A stretch of DNA of 26,919 nt from Ceratorhiza oryzae-sativae (GCA_030998015.1 JARWMV010000179.1:1-26919), one strand, 5' to 3'. Positions 1 to 8,126 are shown, counted from the stretch's first letter. A program made the numbers and translations. The notes: generated by a model from the sequence alone, not told the origin.

Positions 1-93
1 GCCAGGGCCGCCTTGGCTTGATTATTGACCTTAAGGTCAATATGAGCCAAGCTTGCTTGGCTTAAGCCAAGGCGTTCGCAGGCGTGCACGGGT
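1..93 (+). mobile_element. Element B (3' part only, cut by window start)
   Basis: Equivalent to 8034-8126. Ends GTGCACGGGT followed by CATA. Confidence 0.88.
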
Positions 94-273
94 CATATTT
101 GACACTATTTCTTGTATTCTACTTAAACCATCCTCGGTTAAATGGTCTTTGTTTTTAACTAAAGAGATTATTTCAGAGAAATCTGCGAAATCTAAACTTT
201 TAATTCCTTGTACTTGATAATTATTAAAAAATGGAATAATGACATTTGCAATGTCAGATAATTTTCTTACAGC

Positions 274-445
274 CCGCGCGCGTTAGTTGCTGGTGGGACT
301 TGTCCCACCAACCAACGTGAGCAATCGCAACCGTTTGCGATTGCTAGTGCGCGGCATAATATCGATATTTAGCCGCCGGCTGAAAATGACGAACGGTCGT
401 CATTTTCTACGAGGGAATCTTTAGGATTCCCTCTAACGCCGGCGG
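274..445 (+). mobile_element. Element A, 172 bp, copy 1
   Basis: Reference copy. Ends CCGCGCGCGTTAG and, inverted, CCGCCGGCGTTAG (11 of 13 match). Left module: outer CCGCGC/GCGCGG stem around hairpins TGGTGGGAC/GTCCCACCA and AGCAATCGCAA/TTTGCGATTGCT. Linker has ATATCGATAT. Right module: CCGCCGGC/GCCGGCGG around GAAAATGACGA/TCGTCATTTTC and GAGGGAATC/GATTCCCTC. No coding capacity. It interrupts HEG-A between YKDR and VRKLSD. ACAG lies on both sides, with one extra C. Confidence 0.92.
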
Positions 446-809
446 ACAGGTCTATCTTTATAATTAAAAATTACTCCACAGTCGAAAAATTTGGCTAGAT
501 TTTCAATCAAATCAGTATCTCTGGAATTTAATCCCACTGAAAAGCCAGGATCGACTCTATAACCTATTTTGTGTTTACTATCTTTGCTTACATGAGCAAA
601 GAAAGATCCGTCACCGGACACGAAACCTGCAACCCATAAAGGATTCAACTCTTCGGTAACTCTGACGATTTCTCTGTCTAAAATCACACTGCTACAAGAT
701 TCAGCTTGAGATTCATTTAATATGTTAGCCAGTTCTGTTGTTAATCCTAAATTCAATTTGGATTTAAGAATTAAAATTCTAATAAATCCTTACCTGTTTA
801 AGTGTTCTT

Positions 810-981
810 CCGCGCGCGTTAGTTGCTGGTGGGACTTGTCCCACCAACCAACGTGAGCAATCGCAACCGTTTGCGATTGCTAGTGCGCGGCATAATATCG
901 ATATTTAGCCGCCGGCTGAAAATGACGAACGGTCGTCATTTTCTACGAGGGAATCTTTAGGATTCCCTCTAACGCCGGCGG
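810..981 (+). mobile_element. Element A, 172 bp, copy 2
   Basis: Interrupts HEG-A at the end of its first domain, between FSSIVE and EHLN. GTTC lies near both sides (GAAC on the coding strand), but with one to two unmatched bases next to the element. Confidence 0.92.
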
Positions 982-1105
982 AGTTCAACTATTGAACTAA
1001 ATAAATTAAAATCAACTCGTTTTTGAGTCATTAAAATGAATTCTTTGAAATGAGGAATTATTATTTCATTTAAATCTTTAACTCTAGTTACAACATATTG
1101 TACCC

Positions 1106-1277
1106 CCGCGCGCGTTAGTTGCTGGTGGGACTTGTCCCACCAACCAACGTGAGCAATCGCAACCGTTTGCGATTGCTAGTGCGCGGCATAATATCGATAT
1201 TTAGCCGCCGGCTGAAAATGACGAACGGTCGTCATTTTCTACGAGGGAATCTTTAGGATTCCCTCTAACGCCGGCGG
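1106..1277 (+). mobile_element. Element A, 172 bp, copy 3
   Basis: Interrupts HEG-A first domain between KIDK and VQYVV; removal of the element plus four bases restores the frame. Confidence 0.92.
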
Positions 1278-1742
1278 ACTTTATCTATTTTTATTCGCCC
1301 TACTTCATTAAAAAATGATTTTATTCTCAATAAAATATCTAAATCTTTTATGTGCAATGCAATAGAAAAAGTAGGCTGTAATTCCCATCCTATTTTTAAT
1401 TTATCATTTTTATGACATGAAACTGAAAATGAGGATTCTGCGTCTGAGAAACCTGTTACGAACCAAGGGTCTAGTGTATTATGAGAATTAGTAGTATAAT
1501 TTGATATAGCCCTTTTATTAATATGGTTCTTGTATTTATTATTGGTCATTAGAAAGACCCTAGCAAACAAACCCAAGAAACGGTTTTCCCCTATTAGTTC
1601 ATTGTACATTTTACCTACGATATTTAGTGTCCAATAGTATAAACCTGCAAATAGAGCAGATGCTGCTCCCATTGATGAAATAACTTGTTTAGTGTTTGTT
1701 GTTAACAGCCACATATTCTTTTATTGGCTATTTATTTTCATA

Positions 1743-1990
1743 CCCCCGCGTAGGGTCAACCAGCATTGTATTTATATATAAATACATGCTGTTGACCCGA
1801 GGGGTATGGTTATCGAGGCCGCGTTCGCGGCGAGGTATTGCGAGGTACCCTGGAACTTTAAGTTCCAGGGTACCTCGGAATCAGACGCCGCGCGCACGCC
1901 AGGGCCGCCTTGGCTTGATTATTGACCTTAAGGTCAATATGAGCCAAGCTTGCTTGGCTTAAGCCAAGGCGTTCGCAGGCGTGCACGGGT
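1743..1990 (+). mobile_element. Element B, 248 bp
   Basis: Core starts CCCCCGC and ends GTGCACGGGT, flanked on both sides by CATA. It contains a series of hairpins: GGGTCAACCAGCA/TGCTGTTGACCC, GAGGTACCCTGGAACTT/AAGTTCCAGGGTACCTC and GCCTTGGCTT/AAGCCAAGGC. It lies upstream of HEG-A copy 1. The empty site on the minus strand would be CAATATGAAAAT. Confidence 0.88.
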
Positions 1991-2048
1991 CATATTGACG
2001 CTGGTGCTGAAAAGCTTTCTGGTTGTTTTTATCTCTTTTATGTAAAAT

Positions 2049-2071
2049 GGGGATAATTATTAATTATCCCC
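2049..2071. terminator. Palindrome downstream of cox1 (possible transcript end or processing site)
   Basis: GGGGATAATTA and its inverted copy TAATTATCCCC, about 310 bp after the cox1 stop and before HEG-A. Duplicate at 10082-10104. The function is inferred from position only. The rest of 1995-2379 and 10028-10412 has no gene I can support. Confidence 0.3.
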
Positions 2072-2379
2072 ATATTTCCTCTTAATATGTGCCAACTTCA
2101 TAAATCCTTGATGATCAGGTGGTAGTTAAATAACCAGACATAAAATCCCACTACATTTTGGAATTCGTCAATCCAACAGGCATTACAGCTAAAGGTATTA
2201 AGGTCTAAAGGGGTTCTTAACTTAATCGAGTGATTTGGACACAATTCCTCGGCCAAGCCGAGAAAATTATGCCATTTTTACCATTTTGATCTGGGCATTT
2301 AACTTATAGAGGAAGAATTTTCCTGTAAACTGCTGTGCAGGCCTGGGCAGCTGCATAGCGTGCTGCGAACATGCTATAT

Positions 2380-2862
2380 TTAAGATTGCACGGGTAACAT
2401 ATTAAATGCGTGGAATGGTGTTGGACTAGCCAATGCCCATTCTAATGAACTAGCTACTTGAGATTCGTTATTAAATTCTTGACTTGAAGTAAAGTAAGAA
2501 GGGATTGCCCATGGGTTGTTTGCGACTACTTTACCATTTACGAATGTATCGTAAATAATATAACCAAATAGAACTGTAGAGAAAACAGATATGATTGATC
2601 CATAACTTGAAATCGCATTCCAGGCGGAAAATGCATCTGGGTAATCAGGGATTCTTCGTGGCATTCCAGCAAGGCCTAGGAAATGTTGAGGAAAAAATGT
2701 TAAATTAACCCCCGAGAACATTGTCCAGAAATGGATTTTTCCTAGTAGTTCATTATATGTTTTACCTATGATTTTAGGTGTCCAATAGTAGAAACCTGCA
2801 AATAGGGCGAATACTGCCCCCATTGATAGAACGTAGTGGAAGTGTGCTACCACATAGTATGT
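2380..2862 (-). CDS. cox1: cox1 last exon, copy 1 (orphan duplicate)
   Basis: Duplicate of the exon at 10413-10895, 8033 bp away, with the same translation and stop. Upstream of it lie the 3' half of the same group I intron, including the R and S core motifs at 3092-3110 and 2921-2934, and the C-terminal half of HEG-B. The preceding cox1 exon is absent: the duplicated block ends inside element A at 5408 and unrelated sequence follows. It is therefore an orphan exon unless it is used in trans or the duplication is an assembly product. Confidence 0.85.
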   Translation of the reverse strand, partial: TYYVVAHFHYVLSMGAVFALFAGFYYWTPKIIGKTYNELLGKIHFWTMFSGVNLTFFPQHFLGLAGMPRRIPDYPDAFSAWNAISSYGSIISVFSTVLFGYIIYDTFVNGKVVANNPWAIPSYFTSSQEFNNESQVASSLEWALASPTPFHAFNMLPVQS

Positions 2863-3244
2863 CTTTTTGATTTATTCGAGTATTTGACTACTCTAGGGTT
2901 GCTATCCTTACGGATAGGATCGGACCATATTTTACAAGAAATGTAGACGGATCATTCATTTCTTGTTGTCACGTGTGGCCTCTACGGAGTCCTTAATTTT
3001 CCCAATTAGAGCTCTTACTAGAGTTCGGGAAATTAAGGTTCCCACGGTATTATCTGACAATTGTACCAACTGTTCTACGCTCTCAATAGAACATTGTAGA
3101 CTTCACCGTTAGCATTAGGATCGCGAGGTGCGACACTAATACCGGAAGAATGAACCCATTTCTCCCACAGTAACAAGACAACACGACACATACTTATTCG
3201 AAATAATCTTTCGATCGATCTTTGAAAACCTTACTATCCATTAC

Positions 3245-3416
3245 CCGCCGGCGTTAGAGGGAATCCTAAAGATTCCCTCGTAGAAAATGACGACCGTTCG
3301 TCATTTTCAGCCGGCGGCTAAATATCGATATTATGCCGCGCACTAGCAATCGCAAACGGTTGCGATTGCTCACGTTGGTTGGTGGGACAAGTCCCACCAG
3401 CAACTAACGCGCGCGG
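3245..3416 (-). mobile_element. Element A, 172 bp, copy 4
   Basis: Inverted orientation. Lies downstream of the HEG-B stop in duplicated intron sequence, upstream of the group I R motif. Confidence 0.92.
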
Positions 3417-3670
3417 GCTAATTGATAATATTTAGAGCCTTGGAGTAGATTTGTACAATGATCAATGACTCGTCCAGTCCCAGCAGCACTAGCTACAGAG
3501 AATTCATAAAGAGGATAACCACTTACTTTCCCAGTTTTGTTGGAAATAGTAAGATGATGAAACAGCAAGCGGCAAATGTAAACTAAAGACCTAATTTATA
3601 CATCATCATTCGTGGCATTTTTGGTGCACAGATTTTTTGCAAAATAGGCAATGATTTTCTCGGAATAGAT

Positions 3671-3842
3671 CCGCCGGCGTTAGAGGGAATCTGAAAGATT
3701 CCCTCGTAGAAAATGACGACCGTTCGTCATTTTCAGCCGGCGGCTAAATATCGATATTATTCCGCGCACTAGCAATCGCAAACGGTTGCGATTGCTTACG
3801 TTGGTTGGTGGGACAAGTCCCACCAGCAACTAACGCGCGCGG
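3671..3842 (-). mobile_element. Element A, 172 bp, copy 5 (variant)
   Basis: Interrupts the C-terminus of HEG-C/HEG-B before IPRKSLP. Carries private changes: CTGAAAG in the last loop, ATTCCGCG, and GCTTACG in place of ATGCCGCG and GCTCACG. Confidence 0.92.
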
Positions 3843-3920
3843 ACCTTTTCTAGTTTGGTAAACAACACATTCTAGGTCCCAATTACTATTCATAGCTTTA
3901 ACTAAAAGATCTACCTCTTC

Positions 3921-4061
3921 CCCTCCGCGCTCTTTGATCGCCCGCAGGGCGGCCTAAGCGCGGAGGGCTCAACTAATCGATGATTTGCGAAGGCAAATCT
4001 ACACCCTGCCTAGAGAACTGCGCTTTAGCGCACGTCTTGGCAGGGGTATCGATTAGCTGGG
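3921..4061 (+). mobile_element. Composite of E, I and F hairpins (duplicate)
   Basis: Duplicate of 11954-12094 within copy 1 of the large duplication. Confidence 0.8.
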
Positions 4062-4166
4062 TTTAGTAAAACTTTGTGTATTAAGAGTGACTCTTTGACT
4101 TATTTTGTTATAATCCCCGTCGTCGCAAATTAAAAAGGCCAAACCAATAGGTGTCAATAATTCTCC

Positions 4167-4338
4167 CCGCCGGCGTTAGAGGGAATCCTAAAGATTCCCT
4201 CGTAGAAAATGACGACCGTTCGTCATTTTCAGCCGGCGGCTAAATATCGATATTATGCCGCGCACTAGCAATCGCAAACGGTTGCGATTGCTCACGTTGG
4301 TTGGTGGGACAAGTCCCACCAGCAACTAACGCGCGCGG
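4167..4338 (-). mobile_element. Element A, 172 bp, copy 6
   Basis: Interrupts HEG-C/HEG-B between RKIVP and ELLTP; exact removal keeps the frame. Confidence 0.92.
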
Positions 4339-4386
4339 GTGGAACAATTTTTCTACCATCTTGGTAAAATAGATCGTAATAATGCC

Positions 4387-4594
4387 CCCGCTCTATCGGC
4401 TAAAATCTTAGGTGTAACCCAAGATTTCAGCCGCCCTGCCTAGAGAACTGCGCTTTAGCGCACGTCTTGGCAGGGGTAATAGAGCGGAGGGTCAACGACC
4501 CGTGGGCATTGTTAACGAGGCCGCGTTCGCGGCGAGCCGCGCGCACGCCAGGGCCGCCTTGGCAAGCCAAGGCGTTCGCAGGCGTGCACGGGTC
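4387..4594 (+). mobile_element. B-family composite with other inner hairpins (copy in HEG-C)
   Basis: Same ends as B (CCCCCGC ... GTGCACGGGT) but different inside: a CCGCTCTAT/ATAGAGCGG stem around GGCTAAAATCTT.../AAGATTTCAGCC and the CCCTGCC...GGCAGGG hairpin, then a compact GACCCGTG...CACGGGTC unit. Abuts element A copy 7. Confidence 0.8.
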
Positions 4595-4816
4595 CCGCCG
4601 GCGTTAGAGGGAATCCTCAGATGAGGTAGCCTTGACCATGAGTCTCATGGTCCAGGCTACCTCCCATAAAGATTCCCTCGTAGAAAATGACGACCGTTCG
4701 TCATTTTCAGCCGGCGGCTAAATATCGATATTATGCCGCGCACTAGCAATCGCAAACGGTTGCGATTGCTCACGTTGGTTGGTGGGACAAGTCCCACCAG
4801 CAACTAACGCGCGCGG
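4595..4816 (-). mobile_element. Element A with nested 50-bp hairpin (222 bp), copy 7
   Basis: The GGGAATC/GATTCCC loop contains an extra hairpin, GAGGTAGCC...GGCTACCTC. The element abuts a shortened B-family element (4513-4594), both sitting in the gap between SLPC and YYDLF of HEG-C/HEG-B. Confidence 0.92.
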
Positions 4817-4953
4817 AAGCAGGGTAATGAAAAAGTAGTAAAGTAAATAGAACTATACTCTTTGCCAGTTATTTTGTTTGCTTTTCGGTTAATTATTTTG
4901 GGCTCTTGTCGACAATAATCTTGGAATTTATCCCAAAGGTAGTTTAGATAGTC

Positions 4954-5175
4954 CCGCCGGCGTTAGAGGGAATCCTCAGATGAGGTAGCCTTGACCATGA
5001 GTCTCATGGTCCAGGCTACCTCCCATAAAGATTCCCTCGTAGAAAATGACGACCGTTCGTCATTTTCAGCCGGCGGCTAAATATCGATATTATGCCGCGC
5101 ACTAGCAATCGCAAACGGTTGCGATTGCTCACGTTGGTTGGTGGGACAAGTCCCACCAGCAACTAACGCGCGCGG
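4954..5175 (-). mobile_element. Element A with nested hairpin (222 bp), copy 8
   Basis: Interrupts HEG-C/HEG-B between RFLQST and DYLNYL; exact removal of 222 bp keeps the frame. Confidence 0.92.
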
Positions 5176-5236
5176 AGTACTTTGGAGAAATCTTAAGCGA
5201 GCATTTATTGATGTTTTTACGCAGGAACTCCTTCTC

Positions 5237-5408
5237 CCGCCGGCGTTAGAGGGAATCCTAAAGATTCCCTCGTAGAAAATGACGACCGTTCGTCATTTTC
5301 AGCCGGCGGCTAAATATCGATATTATGCCGCGCACTAGCAATCGCAAACGGTTGCGATTGCTCACGTTGGTTGGTGGGACAAGTCCCACCAGCAACTAAC
5401 GCGCGCGG
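5237..5408 (-). mobile_element. Element A, 172 bp, copy 9, at the duplication breakpoint
   Basis: The left flank equals that of copy 20 and the right flank differs: GAGCCGAGG here, GAGAAGGCGG at 13442. It has CCTAAAG in the last loop where copy 20 has CTGAAAG. This is the crossover site that made HEG-C chimeric. Confidence 0.92.
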
Positions 5409-5652
5409 AGCCGAGGATTTCTATCTGATTTGTATTTACAAATATGGAGGTCCCCAAGAATCAATCCTATGAGAATTCCCTTTAAATCATCAGAAAGAAC
5501 AAAATTTGCTCTTTCTTTTTGTGTCAATTTCTTGGGTTTCACAGGCAATAATGAAGCAAAAATTAACCCGCCATAGGCTTCTATGTTGCAACCAGCTAGT
5601 TGAATACAACCGGCAGTAGTTAATAACACCATGATACATAAAATTGCAATAG

Positions 5653-5732
5653 ACCCCCAATGCGTTGCAGCGTATTGGGGGGCTATTGCCCCCCCCCAAA
5701 CAATGCAGCGTAGCTGCATTTGTTTGGGGGGT
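5653..5732 (+). mobile_element. G/H element, 80 bp, in HEG-C leader
   Basis: Two hairpins, CCCCCAATGCGTTG.../CAGCGTATTGGGGG and CCCCCAAACAATGCAGC/GCTGCATTTGTTTGGGGG. Flanked by CAATAG on both sides. Removal with one repeat restores IRIPTIAILCIM. Confidence 0.85.
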
Positions 5733-5781
5733 CAATAGTTGGTATTCTAATTAAAAAAGAAAATAATGAAAAGTAAGTCAT

Positions 5782-6224
5782 ATTAGTATAAGGTTAGTGT
5801 AGTAATAGTCTCTAAGTCTAAACCCCCGGCAGTGGAACTGGCAAAGGATCTATTTCCCTCGAGAATCGGCTGAAATCTTGGTTTACACCTAAGATTTAGC
5901 CGATGCGTGGGGGGTCAATGGCGACATTGCAATTATTGGGGGTCACCGTCGACGGTGTCAAAAGACTCGGATTATTTATCTCTTCATAGATTAATAAAGG
6001 CTAAGGGATTGAATCAGCGCCGGCAGGATTCCTTGCTAAAGGATCTCACCAGCACCCCCAATTCAGACATAGAATTGGTTAAGCCCATCGAAAATATAAT
6101 TTTGCTCATAAAAATTATTTTTGGCATCTAGAATCTCTTTTAAGTTTTTTCTGGATTTTATCCATGTAAGAGGTTCCATTTTGAAAGCCTATTAAGGCTA
6201 CAATAAAAATCTAGAAAGATAGAT
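5782..6224. other. Non-coding stretch with hairpin remnants
   Basis: Between HEG-C and GIY-1. Holds a GGCTGAAATCTTGG/CCTAAGATTTAGCC stem (5868-5902), GACCCCCA-type fragments and AT-rich sequence. I see no gene; a short stretch near 6120-6215 on the minus strand could be a worn GIY-YIG tail, but this is weak. Confidence 0.4.
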
Positions 6225-6364
6225 TTAAATTACAGCTGGCCAAAGGAGAAAAAATTTTTGTTCTAAATCAGAACAAACAATTAAATCTGAATCACAAAAT
6301 TCCAAAATAGCTAAAGAAAAATTCGCTAAGCCATGTTTTCTCATAGATCGATACAAAATAATAC

Positions 6365-6497
6365 CCTCGAGAATCGATGTAGATTTGCCTTCGCAAATCA
6401 TCGATTCTCGGCGAGGTATTGCGAGGTACCCTGGAACTTTAAGTTCCAGGGTACCTCGGAATCAGACGCCGGCCGCGCTGGCGCCACAAGTTTTGTG
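6365..6497 (+). repeat. I and C hairpin cluster in GIY-1
   Basis: CTCGAGAATCGATG...CATCGATTCTCG stem, then GAGGTACCCTGGAACTT/AAGTTCCAGGGTACCTC and GGCGCCACAA/TTGTGGC, running into truncated element A copy 10. A related cluster is at 6783-6920. Confidence 0.75.
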
Positions 6498-6663
6498 GCG
6501 TTAGAGGGAATCCTAAAGATTCCCTCGTAGAAAATGACGACCGTTCGTCATTTTCAGCCGGCGGCTAAATATCGATATTATGCCGCGCACTAGCAATCGC
6601 AAACGGTTGCGATTGCTCACGTTGGTTGGTGGGACAAGTCCCACCAGCAACTAACGCGCGCGG
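6498..6663 (-). mobile_element. Element A, truncated, copy 10
   Basis: Lacks the first GC bases of the CCGCCGGCG end, which are replaced by a hairpin of another family (GGCGCCACAAGTTTTGTGGC). The other end is intact. Lies inside the GIY-1 remnant. Confidence 0.88.
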
Positions 6664-6780
6664 CAATGTCGGGGGTCGACGGTTTGTTTCTTTATTAGAT
6701 CTTGCATGAAAAAAATGTGCAGCCATTCTTCTTGACAAAGTAATACTACTTCCAACATATAACTCATTAGTAATTTTGTT

Positions 6781-7054
6781 TCCCTCGAGAATCGATGTAG
6801 ATTTGCCTTCGCAAATCATTCGATTCTCGGCGAGGTATTGCGAGGTACCCTGGAACTTTAAGTTCCAGGGTACCTCGGAATCAGACGCCGGCCGCGCTGG
6901 CGCCACAAGTTTTGTGGCGCGCATTGCAATCATTGGGGGTCACCGGCGACGGTACTCGCCCTGCCTAGGCAACTGCGCTTTAGCGCACGTCTTGGCAGGG
7001 GTAAGAATGCAAAGCATTCTCGGCCGCACCGTCTGCCCCCCGATATTGTAATGC
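6781..7054 (+). repeat. Nested hairpin cluster left of element A copy 11
   Basis: Contains I, C, GGCGCCACAA/TTGTGGCGC and F (CCCTGCCTAGG...) hairpins, then CGGCCGCACCGTCTGCC. Together with copy 11 and 7277-7294 it forms one ~0.5-kb insertion that splits GIY-1 between LFN and KITNEL. Confidence 0.7.
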
Positions 7055-7276
7055 CCGCCGGCGTTAGAGGGAATCCTCAGATGAGGTAGCCTTGACCATG
7101 AGTCTCATGGTCCAGGCTACCTCCCATAAAGATTCCCTCGTAGAAAATGACGACCGTTCGTCATTTTCAGCCGGCGGCTAAATATCGATATTATGCCGCG
7201 CACTAGCAATCGCAAACGGTTGCGATTGCTCACGTTGGTTGGTGGGACAAGTCCCACCAGCAACTAACGCGCGCGG
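7055..7276 (-). mobile_element. Element A with nested hairpin (222 bp), copy 11
   Basis: Sits in the loop of a larger stem formed by ACCGTCTGCCCCCCGATATTG on the left and CAATGTCGGGGGTCGACGGT on the right, within the GIY-1 insertion block. Confidence 0.9.
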
Positions 7277-7523
7277 CAATGTCGGGGGTCGACGGTTAAA
7301 TAAATAGACTCCAGATTTGTTTTTTAATTTTTTATAAATATTTCTTTTGGCACGCTTGAGGCGGAGCTGCGATCGTAGGCGGGCACGGGTAAGATTTAAC
7401 ATTTTCAAAAAACATTACAAAATTTTCGTCAGGAGAACCTCCCGGAGTAGCAGAGTCAGAAAAATATCTTTTTCCACCTGTGTCGTAATATATTCTTCCC
7501 CTTGCACAAACTCCAACGAACAT

Positions 7524-7853
7524 TGTTTTGTACCCTGTCCATGTACTATTGCTGCTACTGCCGTCAATTGTTGGGGGTCTACAGGGTAACTCTGCATAAT
7601 AATATTACACTCGAGAATGCATGTAGATTTGGCGTCCCATCAATGGGACACCAAATCATGCACTCTCGGCCGCGCCGGCCGCGCTGGGGACGCCCGAAAT
7701 GCGATTTCCAAAAACACCCCCAAACATGTGCAGCTACGCTGCATTGTTTGGGGGTGGTTTTGGCCAAGGATTCCTATGGAATCCTTCCATGCAAGATTTA
7801 TAAAATCTTGCTGGACCGAAACCATTCGGGCGGTCCCAACGCGACGGTATGAA
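7524..7853. other. Hairpin-rich stretch downstream of HEG-A copy 2
   Basis: Contains CTCGAGAATGCATG.../CATGCACTCTCG with an inner GGCGTCCCAT/ATGGGACACC stem (7611-7667), a G hairpin (7706-7763), AAGGATTCC/GGAATCCTT, GCAAGATTT/AAATCTTGC and ACCGAA.../CGGT stems in series. Short open frames here run through palindromes and are not genes. Confidence 0.5.
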
Positions 7854-7878
7854 TTATAGAGTTCTTCTTTGATTCATA

Positions 7879-8126
7879 CCCCCGCTTAGGGTCAACCAGC
7901 ATTGTATTTATATATAAATACATGCTGTTGACCCGAGGGGTATGGTTATCGAGGCCGCGTTCGCGGCGAGGTATTGCGAGGTACCCTGGAACTTTAAGTT
8001 CCAGGGTACCTCGGAATCAGACGCCGCGCGCACGCCAGGGCCGCCTTGGCTTGATTATTGACCTTAAGGTCAATATGAGCCAAGCTTGCTTGGCTTAAGC
8101 CAAGGCGTTCGCAGGCGTGCACGGGT
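7879..8126 (+). mobile_element. Element B, 248 bp
   Basis: Flanked by CATA. Interrupts the C-terminus of HEG-A copy 2 at VSNM; removal with one CATA restores SNMNQRRTL and the stop. Confidence 0.9.

Larger units (their letters stand above)
1..1714 (-). pseudogene. HEG-A, copy 1 (runs off the window start)
   Basis: Same gene as 7854-9747, shifted by 8033 bp, with the same three element A insertions (274-445, 810-981, 1106-1277). The window begins inside the B element that interrupts its C-terminus, so the last residues and stop are not visible. It reads as identical to copy 2 over the shared part. Confidence 0.78.
1..5408. repeat. Large direct duplication, copy 1 (5.4 kb visible)
   Basis: Reads the same as 8034-13441 line by line, including all repeat elements. 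The only difference I noticed is two adjacent bases at 5258-5259 (CT here, TG at 13291-13292). The right end coincides with the outer edge of an element A. The left end is not visible because the window starts inside the repeat (in a B element). Confidence 0.9.
3583..5781 (-). pseudogene. HEG-C: chimeric LAGLIDADG_2 gene (own N-terminus, HEG-B C-terminus)
   Basis: The N-terminal part is unique: MTYFSLFSFLIRIPTIA, a G/H insertion with CAATAG repeats (5647-5738), LCIMVLLTTAGCIQLAG, SLLPVKPKKLTQKERAN, and first motif GILIGLILGDLHICKYK, ending DRNPRL at element A (5237-5408). From there down to the stop at 3583 it reads as the HEG-B sequence with the same insertions. The junction repeats a motif: NPRL before the element and NARLRF after it. 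This is expected if recombination in element A joined two related genes at non-identical points. Confidence 0.7.
6225..7523 (-). pseudogene. GIY-1: GIY-YIG endonuclease remnants
   Basis: Pieces on the minus strand: a possible N-terminal part GRIYYDTGGKRYFSDSATPG and NFVMFFENVK; a 40-bp hairpin insertion (7352-7393); KRNIYKKLKNKSGVYLFN; a composite insertion 6781-7294 that includes a 222-bp element A; KITNELYVGSSITLSRRM, HFFHARSNKETN; a second composite with a truncated element A (6365-6680); then ILYRSMRKHGLANFSL, ILEFCDSDLIVCSDLEQKFF, stop at 6225. Joining the parts gives GVYLFNKITNELYVGSS, a textbook GIY...YVG core, and the conserved arginine of SRRM. No adjacent cox1 exon or clear intron core is visible here, so it is probably a displaced intron fragment. 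Confidence 0.65.

Noticed and set aside
274..445. Self-cleaving ribozyme in element A
   Set aside because: I looked for hammerhead-like conserved cores (CTGATGA ... GAAA) at the junctions and saw none; the three-way junctions lack conserved unpaired cores.
1696..1962. Plus-strand open frame of 88 codons (also 9729-9995)
   Set aside because: It runs almost wholly through the palindromic B element; the arginine-rich translation reflects GC hairpins, not a protein family.
3245..3416. Uniform target-site duplication for element A
   Set aside because: Copy 1 shows ACAG and copy 2 GTTC with unmatched bases, but most copies show no direct repeat. No consistent length or target emerged.
6565..6933. 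122-codon minus-strand open frame
   Set aside because: Only its middle (NKITNELYVGSSITLSRRM) is genuine GIY-YIG sequence; both ends are translated repeat elements.
7347..7859. Several overlapping open frames on both strands
   Set aside because: They overlap one another in all frames across hairpin clusters and show no family motif. Only the GIY-1 pieces on the minus strand make sense.
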